From an uncultured Ruminococcus sp. (GTDB taxonomy: Bacteria; Bacillota; Clostridia; Oscillospirales; Acutalibacteraceae): a stretch of 60,753 nt of DNA. Position 1 is the first letter of the stretch, and each line of letters starts with the position of its first letter. The DNA is taken from contig CACZYF010000004.1 in assembly GCA_902785355.1 (NCBI GenBank), positions 1 to 60,753 on the forward strand, read 5' to 3'. The position numbers were made by a program, and so were the translations under genes. Shown one piece after another: positions 1 to 7,579 of this stretch. A model generated the notes under the pieces. That model ran no database searches. It saw only the letters and a program-made list of their open reading frames with translations, and had not been told where the DNA came from.

Positions 1-5
1 TCCTT

Positions 6-30
6 AAAAACGCCATCCCATGGCGTTTTT
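6..30. terminator. Bidirectional terminator-like hairpin
   Basis: A perfect palindrome with arms aaaaacgccat and atggcgttttt around a 3-base loop. The outer A and T runs make it a possible intrinsic terminator for either strand. The gene it serves lies outside the window, to the left. Confidence 0.6.
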
Positions 31-73
31 GTCTGCGCCGTGCGCTTGCCGCTTACGGCTTGACACAGTCGCC

Positions 74-95
74 TTCGAATCCCACCTCTTCCGCT
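74..95 (+). other. Remnant of a tRNA-Ser 3' end
   Basis: These 22 bases match the T-loop, 3' T-stem strand and acceptor strand of the tRNA-Ser encoded just to the right, with one mismatch over about 20 bases, but in the opposite orientation. The bases before it (agtcgcc) cannot form the 5' half of the T-stem, and no D-arm or anticodon arm precedes it, so it is not an intact tRNA. It could be the scar of a deleted tRNA gene or a recombination or attachment-site remnant. The match is seen directly; its origin is inference. Confidence 0.5.
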
Positions 96-107
96 GATTC
101 TTTTGTA

Positions 108-141
108 TATAAAAACAGGAGACACCTGATGGTATCTCCTG
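108..141 (-). terminator. Terminator of tRNA-Ser
   Basis: Read leftward, the arms caggaga and tctcctg form a hairpin followed by TTTTTATATAC. It lies about 10 bases beyond the 3' end of tRNA-Ser. Confidence 0.7.
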
Positions 142-150
142 CTTTTATTA

Positions 151-239
151 TGGCGGAAGCGGTGGGATTCGAACCCACGAGCCCGTGAGGACTACCTGAT
201 TTCGAGTCAGGCCCGTTATGACCACTTCGATACGCTTCC
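151..239 (-). tRNA. tRNA-Ser (anticodon CGA)
   Basis: On the minus strand a class II tRNA begins GGAAGCG and ends CGCTTCC-G-CCA, with the CCA encoded. The anticodon stem CTGA/TCAG encloses loop CTCGAAA, giving anticodon CGA, which reads UCG serine codons. The long variable arm and the G discriminator base agree with serine. It is transcribed away from hemW and followed by its own hairpin terminator. Confidence 0.93.
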
Positions 240-278
240 TTATTGCAAAGGTTATTTTACTGTTTTTTTCGCGTAATG

Positions 279-1385
279 TCAAGTGTTTTCTAATAAATAA
301 GCGATCACTGAATTGGAAACGAGAAAACCTTTGACCGTCAGCGAGATCCTGTAATCGTCTACATGACACAGGCCGTTTGCAGCTAAACGTCGTCCGGCTT
401 CGATTAATCTTGAACTGACCGTTTTGCCGAATCTTTCGCTGTATTTCTTAAATATCAGACCTTCCGTAAGCCGTAGCGCAAGCATGATATACTCTTCGCT
501 GTCACCGCCGTTTCCTTCGTGTATGGTACGACCTTCAAAAAAGCTTTGGAAATCATTATCATAATAAAACCGCTTTCCGTCTAGAAAAGAATGTGCCGAA
601 GGACCGATACCAAGATATTCTTCATCATGCCAGTAATGCAGGTTATGGCGGCTCTCAAAGCCTCTTTGCGAAAAGTTAGATATCTCGTACTGATTAAACC
701 CAAATTCTCGTAACCGTTCAGCAGTATGCTCATAGAACGCAGCCTGTTCATCATCGTCGAAAAGCGACAGCGTATCACGCATGGCGTAGAATGGCGTTCC
801 TTCCTCAATTTTCAGGATATAGCAGGAAATATGCTGTACATTCTGTGAAGCGCAGAAGCTCAACGTTTTATTCAATGACTCGATAGTTTGCTCGGGAATT
901 GCCAGCATCACGTCTAATGAAATGTTATTAAATCCGGCGTTTTTAGCGCTCTGCACTGATCGAGAAACCGCTTCGGCGTTATGTCGTCTGCCCAATATTC
1001 TAAGCTCATTATCGTTGACGCTTTGCATACCGATCGAAAGCCGATTAAAGCCCGCCTGACGCATGGCGGCAAAGTCGAGATCATTTGTAGAAGTCGGATT
1101 TACCTCTACCGTGATCTCTGCGTTGTCTGTAACTGTAAAGCTTTGTTCAACTGCTTTGAGAATTCGAATCAGCCGTTCGTGACCGAGCAGGGATGGGGTA
1201 CCGCCGCCGAAATATACGGTATCGACAGTACGTTTGATTATATCGCCCCAATCATGTATCGCCTTGATCAAGTGATCGGTATAACGATCAATAAAGGATT
1301 CGTCGGAACGCTTGCTGAAAAAGCTGCAGTAAGCGCACTTGCCGTCACAGAAAGGAATATGGAGATAAAGACCGATTTTACGCAT
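279..1385 (-). CDS. hemW: Radical SAM HemW-type protein (heme chaperone / coproporphyrinogen oxidase-like)
   Basis: A 368-residue cytoplasmic radical SAM protein. The N-terminus reads HIPFCDGKCAYCSF, giving the CxxxCxxC cluster motif with the extra Phe-Cys spacing of the HemN/HemW family, followed by VYFGGGTPSLL, the glycine-rich SAM-binding motif. It has the length of HemW, which binds and transfers heme, and is shorter than the true oxygen-independent coproporphyrinogen oxidase HemN. The ATG is preceded by AGGAG at good spacing. A consensus-like promoter about 100 bases upstream and a strong hairpin in the leader suggest that it is a single-gene transcript. No other heme gene lies nearby. 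HemN-type chemistry is unlikely but cannot be excluded from the sequence alone. Confidence 0.85.
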   Translation of the reverse strand: MRKIGLYLHIPFCDGKCAYCSFFSKRSDESFIDRYTDHLIKAIHDWGDIIKRTVDTVYFGGGTPSLLGHERLIRILKAVEQSFTVTDNAEITVEVNPTSTNDLDFAAMRQAGFNRLSIGMQSVNDNELRILGRRHNAEAVSRSVQSAKNAGFNNISLDVMLAIPEQTIESLNKTLSFCASQNVQHISCYILKIEEGTPFYAMRDTLSLFDDDEQAAFYEHTAERLREFGFNQYEISNFSQRGFESRHNLHYWHDEEYLGIGPSAHSFLDGKRFYYDNDFQSFFEGRTIHEGNGGDSEEYIMLALRLTEGLIFKKYSERFGKTVSSRLIEAGRRLAANGLCHVDDYRISLTVKGFLVSNSVIAYLLENT

Positions 1386-1406
1386 AGAATACTCCTACAA
1401 AGGGGT

Positions 1407-1432
1407 GAGGCAGGAACTTGCGTTCCTGCCTC
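1407..1432 (-). other. Leader hairpin of hemW
   Basis: A perfect 11-bp stem (gaggcaggaac / gttcctgcctc) with a TTGC loop lies in the presumed hemW 5' leader, about 10 bases before the AGGAG ribosome-binding site. It has no T-run on either strand, so it does not look like a simple terminator. Confidence 0.45.
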
Positions 1433-1482
1433 AATTTGGAAGGTATATGAAAAAACTTAGATGAATTCTTGTTTGTAAAGCT

Positions 1483-1511
1483 ATTTTAATAAAATATCAT
1501 CAAAAAGTCAA
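1483..1511 (-). promoter_or_regulatory. Promoter of hemW
   Basis: On the minus strand TTGACT and TAAAAT are separated by 17 bp, a good sigma-A-type match, reading toward hemW with a leader of about 90 bases. Confidence 0.6.
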
Positions 1512-1555
1512 GTGCATTTGTTTATTTTACCGTAGAAAAAACAAGTGCAAAGTTG

Positions 1556-1585
1556 TTGACTTTTACTATAGATTAATAGTAAAAT
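1556..1585 (+). promoter_or_regulatory. Promoter of prfC
   Basis: TTGACT and TAAAAT are separated by 18 bp, about 85 bases before the prfC start. AGTGCAAAG boxes lie immediately upstream (1544-1552, direct) and downstream (1624-1632, inverted). Confidence 0.55.
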
Positions 1586-1670
1586 TATGTTGTATCACCA
1601 AAAATAAGATTATTACTACAGCACTTTGCACTAAGGTGTTGTCATATTGACGAATACACGGAGGTTCCCA

Positions 1671-3257
1671 TTGAGCAATTTGACTGAACAAATCGACAAG
1701 CGCCGCACCTTTGCGATCATCTCACACCCTGACGCGGGTAAAACAACGCTGACCGAGAAGCTGCTGCTGTACGGCGGCGCAATCAACTTAGCTGGTTCCG
1801 TTAAGGGTAAAAAGACCGCCAAGCATGCGGTTTCCGACTGGATGGAGATCGAAAAGCAGAGAGGTATCTCCGTAACCTCCTCCGTATTGCAGTTCAAATA
1901 CGACGGTTATTGCATCAATATCCTTGATACACCCGGACATCAGGACTTCTCGGAGGATACCTACCGTACCCTGATGGCGGCTGACAGCGCGGTCATGGTC
2001 ATCGATGCCTCCAAGGGCGTTGAGAACCAGACAAAAAAGCTCTTCAAGGTCTGCGTCATGCGCCATATTCCGATCATCACCTTTATTAATAAGATGGATC
2101 GCGACGCGCAGAATCCCTTCGATCTACTCGAGGATATCGAAAATGTACTCGGTATCAATACCTGCCCGATGAATTGGCCGATCGGCTCAGGTAAGGAGTT
2201 CAAGGGCGTTTACGACCGCAAGAAAGGGAAGATCCTTTCCTATACCGCAAACAACGGTCAGCGCGAGGTCGAGCAGGAGGAGATCTCTCTCGATGATCCT
2301 GAGCTCGAATCCAAGCTGTTTTACGGGCAGAAGGATACTCTGTTCGATGATATCGACCTGCTTGACGGAGCGGGCAACGATTTTGATATAGACCTTGTAC
2401 GCAAGGGACAACTGACGCCGGTATTCTTCGGCTCCGCTTTGACCAATTTCGGCGTTGAGCCGTTTTTGCAGGAGTTCTTGCAGCTGACTACAGGACCGCT
2501 CCCGCGTGAAGCGGGGGATAAGCTGATCGCTCCCGATTCCGACTTTTTCTCCGCCTTTGTCTTTAAGATCCAGGCGAATATGAATAAAGCCCACCGTGAC
2601 CGCGTCGCTTTCATGCGAATCTGCTCGGGAAGATTCGATAAAAACATGGAGGTCTATCATGTGCAGGGTGACCGCAAGATGAAGCTGTCCCAGCCTCAGC
2701 AGATCATGGCGCAGGAGCGCGAGATCGTTGACGAGGCTTTCGCGGGCGACATCATCGGCGTATTTGATCCGGGCATGTTCTCCATCGGCGATACCATCGT
2801 TACCCCGGGACAGAAGTTCGCTTTCAAGGGTATCCCGACCTTTGCGCCCGAGCATTTCGCGCTGGTTCGTCAGAAGGATACCATGAAGCGTAAGCAGTTC
2901 GTCAAGGGTATGAATCAGATCGCGCAGGAAGGCGCCATCCAGATATTCCATGAGCCCGAATCCGGTATGGAGGAGGTCATTGTCGGCGTTGTCGGCGTTC
3001 TGCAGTTTGACGTGCTGAAATATCGTCTTGAGAACGAGTATAACGTTGAGATCATCATGGAGAATACGCCCTACCAGTTCATCCGCTGGATCACCTCGGA
3101 GGTCGATTACAAAGCTCTTGATCTTGCGTCAGATACCAAGGTTGTCGCTGATTTCAGAGATAACAAGCTTCTGCTGTTCCGTTCCGAGTGGAGCATCGAC
3201 TGGGCGCTGGAGCATAACAAGGGCTTGACCCTGCAGGACTTCGGCAACGCTGAATAA
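1671..3257 (+). CDS. prfC: Peptide chain release factor 3
   Basis: A translational GTPase that recycles release factors 1 and 2 from terminating ribosomes. Visible motifs are the P-loop SHPDAGKTT near residue 20, the switch I region ending RGISVTSS, DTPGHQDF (G3) and NKMD (G4), followed by elongation-factor-like domains; about 528 residues, normal for RF3. The reading frame is open from 1647, but a GGAGG at 1660-1664 sits 6 bases before the TTG at 1671. Starting there gives MSNLTEQIDKRRTF, the usual RF3 N-terminus, so TTG 1671 is preferred. It has its own promoter and is followed closely by sigK. Confidence 0.95.
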   Translation: MSNLTEQIDKRRTFAIISHPDAGKTTLTEKLLLYGGAINLAGSVKGKKTAKHAVSDWMEIEKQRGISVTSSVLQFKYDGYCINILDTPGHQDFSEDTYRTLMAADSAVMVIDASKGVENQTKKLFKVCVMRHIPIITFINKMDRDAQNPFDLLEDIENVLGINTCPMNWPIGSGKEFKGVYDRKKGKILSYTANNGQREVEQEEISLDDPELESKLFYGQKDTLFDDIDLLDGAGNDFDIDLVRKGQLTPVFFGSALTNFGVEPFLQEFLQLTTGPLPREAGDKLIAPDSDFFSAFVFKIQANMNKAHRDRVAFMRICSGRFDKNMEVYHVQGDRKMKLSQPQQIMAQEREIVDEAFAGDIIGVFDPGMFSIGDTIVTPGQKFAFKGIPTFAPEHFALVRQKDTMKRKQFVKGMNQIAQEGAIQIFHEPESGMEEVIVGVVGVLQFDVLKYRLENEYNVEIIMENTPYQFIRWITSEVDYKALDLASDTKVVADFRDNKLLLFRSEWSIDWALEHNKGLTLQDFGNAE

Positions 3258-3313
3258 TCTAATACTCGTATAGGACATACCGCCTCGTGAATAGACTTTC
3301 ATGGGGTGGTTTT

Positions 3314-4003
3314 ATGTTTGCTTTTTTATCCTATATCAGTCAGTATCTCTTCCTGTTCGTTCTGCATCTGGCTCACGGCGAGAGCTTCCCGAAACCGCTG
3401 AAAAAGGATGAAGAACAACGATATTTAGAACTTGCGGCTCAGGGTGATATCAAAGCGCGGAATATCCTCGTAGAGCATAATCTTCGGCTGGTCGCGCATA
3501 TCATCAAGAAGTATTACCAGAACTACGACGGTCAGGAGGATCTGGTCTCCATCGGTACGATCGGTCTGATCAAGGCGATAAACACCTATGACCTGAGCAA
3601 GAATATCAAGCTGTCGAGCTATGCCTCGCGTTGTATTGAGAATGAAATACTGATGCATTTTCGCGGTAATCGCAAATCGTCACAGAATGTATCGCTCAAC
3701 GATGCGATCGATACCGATAAGGACGGCAATCCGCTGACGCTGATCGATATACTCGCGTCCGATATGGATGTTGCCGAGGACGTCGACACCAAGCTGCATC
3801 TCGAGGTGCTGGACCGCTACATCGACGAGGTGCTGACGGACAGGGAGAAGCAGATCATCACCTGCCGCTACGGGATCAGAGGCGAGAAAATCCGGCCTCA
3901 GCGTGAATTGGCACAGTCGCTCGGTATCTCGCGTTCCTATATCTCGCGTATCGAGAAGAAGGCGCTGGAAAAACTCAAAAAGCGCTACGAAAAAGGTGAA
4001 TAA
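3314..4003 (+). CDS. sigK: RNA polymerase sporulation sigma factor SigK
   Basis: About 229 residues. A hydrophobic N-terminal stretch (FLSYISQYLFLFVLHLAHG) precedes SFPKPL, the layout of pro-sigma-K, whose N-terminal sequence holds it at the membrane until cleavage. Sigma region 2 is clear (LRLVAHIIKKYYQN, then DLVSIGTIGLIKAI), and region 4 carries a helix-turn-helix near the C-terminus (RELAQSLGISRSYISRIEKKAL). The start at 3314 follows GGGGTGG; an upstream in-frame codon at 3287 lacks a ribosome-binding site. The gene is continuous, so no skin-type element interrupts it. Sigma K drives late mother-cell genes, which in other spore formers include dipicolinate synthase, also in this window. 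Confidence 0.9.
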   Translation: MFAFLSYISQYLFLFVLHLAHGESFPKPLKKDEEQRYLELAAQGDIKARNILVEHNLRLVAHIIKKYYQNYDGQEDLVSIGTIGLIKAINTYDLSKNIKLSSYASRCIENEILMHFRGNRKSSQNVSLNDAIDTDKDGNPLTLIDILASDMDVAEDVDTKLHLEVLDRYIDEVLTDREKQIITCRYGIRGEKIRPQRELAQSLGISRSYISRIEKKALEKLKKRYEKGE

Positions 4004-4010
4004 ACAATCC

Positions 4011-4038
4011 TTGACTCCTATTGAAATAACGGTATAAT
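4011..4038 (+). promoter_or_regulatory. Promoter of cwlD-radA
   Basis: TTGACT and TATAAT are separated by 16 bp in the short gap after sigK, giving a leader of under 25 bases for the amidase gene. It resembles a vegetative sigma-A site more than a sporulation promoter. Confidence 0.6.
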
Positions 4039-4061
4039 GATAGTAGAGTCGCCATATACAT

Positions 4062-4790
4062 ATGATGGTGATTGGATTGAAAGTCAAGACATTATATATC
4101 ATAACTCTCTGCGTGGTCATCATATGCGTATGCGTACTATTGTACTCGGCTTTTTCAAACAGCGCGGTTCATACCTCTTCGGATAATATTACTGAAGATA
4201 TGCCGCATATCGTTATCGACGCGGGTCACGGCGGCGAGGACGGCGGGGCAGAGGTCGACGGCGTTTTGGAAAAGGATATCAACCTGAATATTGCGAATAA
4301 GCTTGCCGATATCCTACGACTGTGCGGGTATCAGGTAACGGAGATCCGCGATGAGGATATTTCCGTATATACCGACGACGCGGAGACGCTCCGGCAGAAA
4401 AAGACCTCCGACTTGAAGCACCGCGCTGAGATCTTTAACGAGGACGCAGACAATATCGTTGTCAGCATCCATCAGAACAAGTTCGACAACAGCGCCTACA
4501 GCGGAACGCAGGTGTTTTATTCGACCAACAATGAGAACAGCGCGATCCTCGCCGAGTCGATCAGGAACAGCGTGGTTTCACTGCTCCAGAAGGATAACAC
4601 GCGTGAACTGAAGCCGGCAAGCTCGGATATTTATGTTCTCGATCAAGCGGAAGTCCCCGCGGTGATCGTCGAATGCGGGTTCCTCTCGAACAGCGAAGAA
4701 CGCGCGAAGCTCCTCGACGAGAATTATCAAAGTGAAATGGCGTACGCCGTAGCGATGGGCGTACTGGAATATTCAGAAAAGGAACGGTAA
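4062..4790 (+). CDS. cwlD: N-acetylmuramoyl-L-alanine amidase, CwlD-like
   Basis: A secreted or membrane-anchored amidase_3 family zinc enzyme, 242 residues. An N-terminal hydrophobic segment (LYIITLCVVIICVCVLLYSAF) acts as signal anchor. The catalytic domain shows HIVIDAGHGGEDGGA (first zinc His and following Glu region), SIHQN (second zinc His) and VECGFLSN (catalytic Glu). CwlD removes peptides from muramic acid so that muramic lactam can form in the spore cortex; the single-domain architecture and its position after sigK fit that role. The start could be the ATG at 4062 or 4065, or a TTG at 4077; none has a strong ribosome-binding site. radA starts one base after its stop. Confidence 0.82.
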   Translation: MMVIGLKVKTLYIITLCVVIICVCVLLYSAFSNSAVHTSSDNITEDMPHIVIDAGHGGEDGGAEVDGVLEKDINLNIANKLADILRLCGYQVTEIRDEDISVYTDDAETLRQKKTSDLKHRAEIFNEDADNIVVSIHQNKFDNSAYSGTQVFYSTNNENSAILAESIRNSVVSLLQKDNTRELKPASSDIYVLDQAEVPAVIVECGFLSNSEERAKLLDENYQSEMAYAVAMGVLEYSEKER

Positions 4791-4791
4791 T

Positions 4792-6159
4792 ATGGCTAAG
4801 ATCAAAAGCGTTTATATATGCTCGGAGTGCGGCTATGAAAGCCCTAAGTGGTACGGTAAATGTCCCTCCTGCGGCGAGTGGAATACCATGAATGAGGAGA
4901 TCAAGGATACCTCTAAGGTTTCCACGGCGGCAGCGCGATCTCACGCGACCGCTTATGCGCCGCCTGTACATATCAGCGAGATCAGCACGACCGACGAGAT
5001 CCGTTATCAGACCGGCTCCAAGGAGCTCGACCGTGTGATGGGCGGCGGTATCGTCAAGGGCAGTCTGATCCTGCTCGGCGGCGATCCGGGTATCGGTAAA
5101 TCGACGATCCTACTCCAGATCTGTGAGCATTTAGGCAGAAATCTGAAGATACTCTATGTTTCGGGTGAGGAAAGCAAGCGACAGCTGAAGCTCCGCGCAG
5201 ACCGTCTGGGCGTCAACTCGGACAACCTCTATATCCTGACTCAGACGGACGTCGAGCTTGTGTGTGAGACTATTCGACAGGACAAGCCCGATATTGTGAT
5301 GATCGACTCTATCCAGACGATGTCCCTGTCGGAGCTGAATTCTTCGCCCGGTTCGGTAACACAGGTGAGAGAGAGTACCAACTTCTTCATGCGTGCCGCC
5401 AAGAGCCTCGATATCCCGATGATCATTGTCGGTCATGTCAACAAGGAGGGTTCGATCGCGGGTCCTAAGGTGCTTGAGCATGTTGTAGATGCCGTTCTGC
5501 ACTTTGAGGGCGACCGCCAGATGTCCTACCGTATTCTGCGAGCGGTCAAAAACCGTTACGGCTCTACCAATGAGATCGGCGTATTTGAGATGACGGATTC
5601 GGGACTCAGAGAGGTCGAGAACCCCTCGCTGATGTTGATATCCGGCAGGCCGAAGAACGTCAGCGGCACCTGTATCGCGTGCGCGATGGAGGGTACGCGA
5701 CCGATCCTTGCCGAGATCCAGGCGCTCGCGGCTTCTACCGGCTTCGGCAATCCGCGCCGTATGTGTACCGGCTTCGACTACAACCGCATGAATCTGATCA
5801 TCGCGGTGCTTGAAAAGCGCGCAGGCTATTATTTCAACAATACCGACGCTTATGTGAACGTTGTCGGAGGGTTACGACTGGATGAGACCGCAGTCGATCT
5901 GGCGGTAGCGATCTCGCTGATCTCGTCCTTAAAGGATGTTCCGATCAATGATAACGCCATCGCTTTCGGTGAGATCGGCTTGGCGGGGGAGATTCGCTCC
6001 GTCAGTCATGCCCAGCAGCGTCTGAACGAGGCGGTAAGACTCGGTTTTGAGAAGATCATCATTCCCGCTCACAACAGCAAGGATATCACGATCCCCGATG
6101 GGGTAGAGGTGATCCCGGTGAAGAATGTCCGTCAGGCGTTTGAGGCGATCTGTGAGTAA
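4792..6159 (+). CDS. radA: DNA repair protein RadA
   Basis: A RecA-related branch-migration ATPase that helps process recombination intermediates, 455 residues. It has an N-terminal four-cysteine zinc finger (CSECGYESPKWYGKCPSC), Walker A (GGDPGIGKST) near residue 100, the RadA-specific KNRYGSTNEIGVF motif near residue 250, and a C-terminal Lon-protease-like domain. It is translated with the preceding amidase gene (1-base gap), and its last codons overlap the next gene. Confidence 0.96.
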   Translation: MAKIKSVYICSECGYESPKWYGKCPSCGEWNTMNEEIKDTSKVSTAAARSHATAYAPPVHISEISTTDEIRYQTGSKELDRVMGGGIVKGSLILLGGDPGIGKSTILLQICEHLGRNLKILYVSGEESKRQLKLRADRLGVNSDNLYILTQTDVELVCETIRQDKPDIVMIDSIQTMSLSELNSSPGSVTQVRESTNFFMRAAKSLDIPMIIVGHVNKEGSIAGPKVLEHVVDAVLHFEGDRQMSYRILRAVKNRYGSTNEIGVFEMTDSGLREVENPSLMLISGRPKNVSGTCIACAMEGTRPILAEIQALAASTGFGNPRRMCTGFDYNRMNLIIAVLEKRAGYYFNNTDAYVNVVGGLRLDETAVDLAVAISLISSLKDVPINDNAIAFGEIGLAGEIRSVSHAQQRLNEAVRLGFEKIIIPAHNSKDITIPDGVEVIPVKNVRQAFEAICE

Positions 6160-6847
6160 AGCGATCCTGTCGACGCGGTATCCGCAGTTTGCAGAGAAGC
6201 TGAAAGCGCTCGGTTATGACGTTATACCAACTGAGAAGGTCAGCTGCTTAATCGACTACGAGCAGGATCACGCCGATTTGCAGTGTCTGATACTGGATGA
6301 TACCGCTTTTGTACTCAGCTGCTGTGATAAGCTTGCTAACGCGCTGAAAAGCGTCTGTAACGTCGTTTTGTGTGCGGATGATATCGGACACGATTATCCG
6401 TTGAATGTGCCTCTGAACGCCGCTCAGGTGGGTAAAACGCTGATTTGCCGCACCGACACCCTTGATAAGCAGGCTTCGGAGTACGCAAGAAGGAATAACT
6501 ACGAACTGATCCATGTCCGTCAAGGGTACGCCAAGTGTTCCTGTGCGGTGGTTTCCGATCGTGCGATCATCACTGCCGATCACGGGATAGAAAGAACGCT
6601 AAAAGGCTCAAAGATCAATGTACTGTTGACAGAGCAGGGGAGAGTCAGGCTCGACGGCGCGGATTACGGCTTTATCGGCGGCGCTTCGGGTTACGATCGA
6701 GCGAGTCGAACGCTGTATTTTACGGGAAATATCCGTAAGCATCCGGATTATGAGCGAATCGAGGACTTTTGTATCGATCACGGTACGAAGATCATATCAC
6801 TGACGGATGACGAGCTCGTTGATATTGGTGGGATCTTATTTTGTTAA
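6152..6847 (+). CDS. DUF6873-like protein
   Basis: About 231 residues, no signal peptide or membrane segment. The likely start is GTG 6152, which overlaps the radA stop by eight bases and has GAGG seven bases upstream. Repeated short blocks such as HVRQGYAKCSCAVVSDRAIITADHG resemble the arginine-deiminase-like (GME) fold of a clostridial family of unknown function that I know as DUF6873. Conserved-looking features are Cys-x-Cys, the ADHG motif and GFIGGASG. I cannot assign a reaction. Overlap with radA implies co-translation but not shared function. It is the last gene before a long non-coding stretch. Confidence 0.6.
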   Translation: MSKAILSTRYPQFAEKLKALGYDVIPTEKVSCLIDYEQDHADLQCLILDDTAFVLSCCDKLANALKSVCNVVLCADDIGHDYPLNVPLNAAQVGKTLICRTDTLDKQASEYARRNNYELIHVRQGYAKCSCAVVSDRAIITADHGIERTLKGSKINVLLTEQGRVRLDGADYGFIGGASGYDRASRTLYFTGNIRKHPDYERIEDFCIDHGTKIISLTDDELVDIGGILFC

Positions 6848-6925
6848 ATTATTAACAAATAGGGAAGTGCAACAAGCAGAAAATAGGGGTAAGACGAAAG
6901 CGATTGTCTGCTTTTGTCTTATCAT
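6836..6925 (-). CDS. Possible small hydrophobic peptide, 29 residues
   Basis: A minus-strand reading frame begins MIRQKQTIAFVLPLF and ends FVNNLTK. AGGAG lies ten bases before its ATG, and a TTGATA-N17-TATATA promoter lies upstream. The peptide is short and hydrophobic, with two adjacent cysteines. A 12-bp hairpin (6890-6922) covers the first codons. The end overlaps the last bases of the convergent rightward gene. No homologue is recognised; the frame could be chance, and the case rests only on the promoter, ribosome-binding site and start lining up. Confidence 0.25.
   Translation of the reverse strand: MIRQKQTIAFVLPLFSACCTSLFVNNLTK
6890..6922. other. Hairpin after the DUF6873-like gene
   Basis: The arms taagacgaaagc and gcttttgtctta pair over 12 bp with one G-T pair. 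It lies about 40 bases past the stop of the rightward gene. No T-run follows on either strand, so termination is uncertain. Confidence 0.4.
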
Positions 6926-6953
6926 CAAACGATCACTCCTAATCAGTACAAAG

Positions 6954-6982
6954 TATATATAAAAACAACGGTTAACTATCAA
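6954..6982 (-). promoter_or_regulatory. Possible promoter of the 29-residue ORF
   Basis: On the minus strand TTGATA and TATATA are separated by 17 bp, about 30 bases before the start of the small ORF. The region is AT-rich, so chance matches are likely. Confidence 0.3.
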
Positions 6983-7012
6983 TTTGAGGTTTATCGTAAG
7001 ATCGATCGCGCT

Positions 7013-7087
7013 GAATCATCCGCCGGACTGACAGAATCATTTCACATGATATATTTAATGAATCATTTTGAATACAGTTTATGATTC
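7013..7087. repeat. Four spaced GAATCAT boxes
   Basis: GAATCAT occurs at 7013, 7034 and 7060 and inverted (ATGATTC) at 7081. Start-to-start spacings are 21, 26 and 21 bases. This lies inside the gene-free stretch 6926-7579 and has no adjacent gene to regulate apart from the small ORF or the distant recombinase. Confidence 0.35.
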
Positions 7088-7172
7088 TGATATTTGATAA
7101 ATGTAAAACTCTTTATCGATAAAGCTTTATTTGTAAAACCATAATAGATAAATCCGAATAGCGTGAACAACC

Positions 7173-7228
7173 ATCGTCTCAGTTTTTTCTGAATGAGTCA
7201 GCCATCGTCTGAAAAAAACTGAGACGAT
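7173..7228. repeat. Perfect 16-bp inverted repeat
   Basis: The arms atcgtctcagtttttt and aaaaaactgagacgat flank a 24-base spacer that itself contains another atcgtctga. It could be a terminator-like structure, the end of a miniature element, or a long regulatory hairpin. No coding sequence is associated with it. Confidence 0.55.
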
Positions 7229-7426
7229 TCTATTTGAAGCCAAAAATCAGCAATCAGACCAAAATGACTGTATAAGGTTTCGAATTGGCTCAAAATGCGG
7301 TTGTCAGGCGTTTTCTGCGTTTATACCCTCCCCTAAATTACATAAAATATTAATTTTATGTAATTTTCTAAATTGGAATTTTCAGCCCCCTCTCTTCGGG
7401 TATAATTATATAAAAAGTTAAAGGTG

Positions 7427-7463
7427 GAGATTGCCACAGCTCCTTCGGAGCTTCGCAATGACG
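7427..7463. repeat. REP-like element, copy 1
   Basis: This is a copy of the dispersed element GAGATTGCCACAGCTC...GAGCTTCGCAATGACG. Nested arms ATTGC/GCAAT and AGCTCC/GGAGCT can form an imperfect hairpin. It lies in tandem with copy 2, upstream of the recombinase. Confidence 0.7.
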
Positions 7464-7477
7464 TATTCGATATGTTG

Positions 7478-7513
7478 GAGATTGCCACAGCTCTGTCGAG
7501 CTTTGCGGTGATG
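7478..7513. repeat. REP-like element, copy 2
   Basis: Same element as at 7427, degenerate in its 3' half (TTTGCGGTGATG). The two copies are about 51 bases apart, 65-150 bases before the recombinase start. Confidence 0.65.
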
Positions 7514-7579
7514 CTTTTCTTATGATTATCATAACGCGTATTTATAATGACTGTAATTTGAGATTGCTGAGGTGATATT

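Noticed and set aside
74-95. An intact second tRNA-Ser at the left edge
   Set aside because: The T-stem does not pair and no D-arm or anticodon arm precedes it; a terminator hairpin occupies that space.
279-1385. Oxygen-independent coproporphyrinogen oxidase HemN
   Set aside because: The length and the single-gene setting fit HemW better; HemN is about 80-90 residues longer.
1647-1670. The earlier TTG start for prfC
   Set aside because: The GGAGG lies after it, and the product would carry eight extra residues not seen in RF3. TTG 1671 fits better.
3314-4003. Interruption of sigK by a skin-like element
   Set aside because: The gene is complete and continuous from pro-sequence to region 4.
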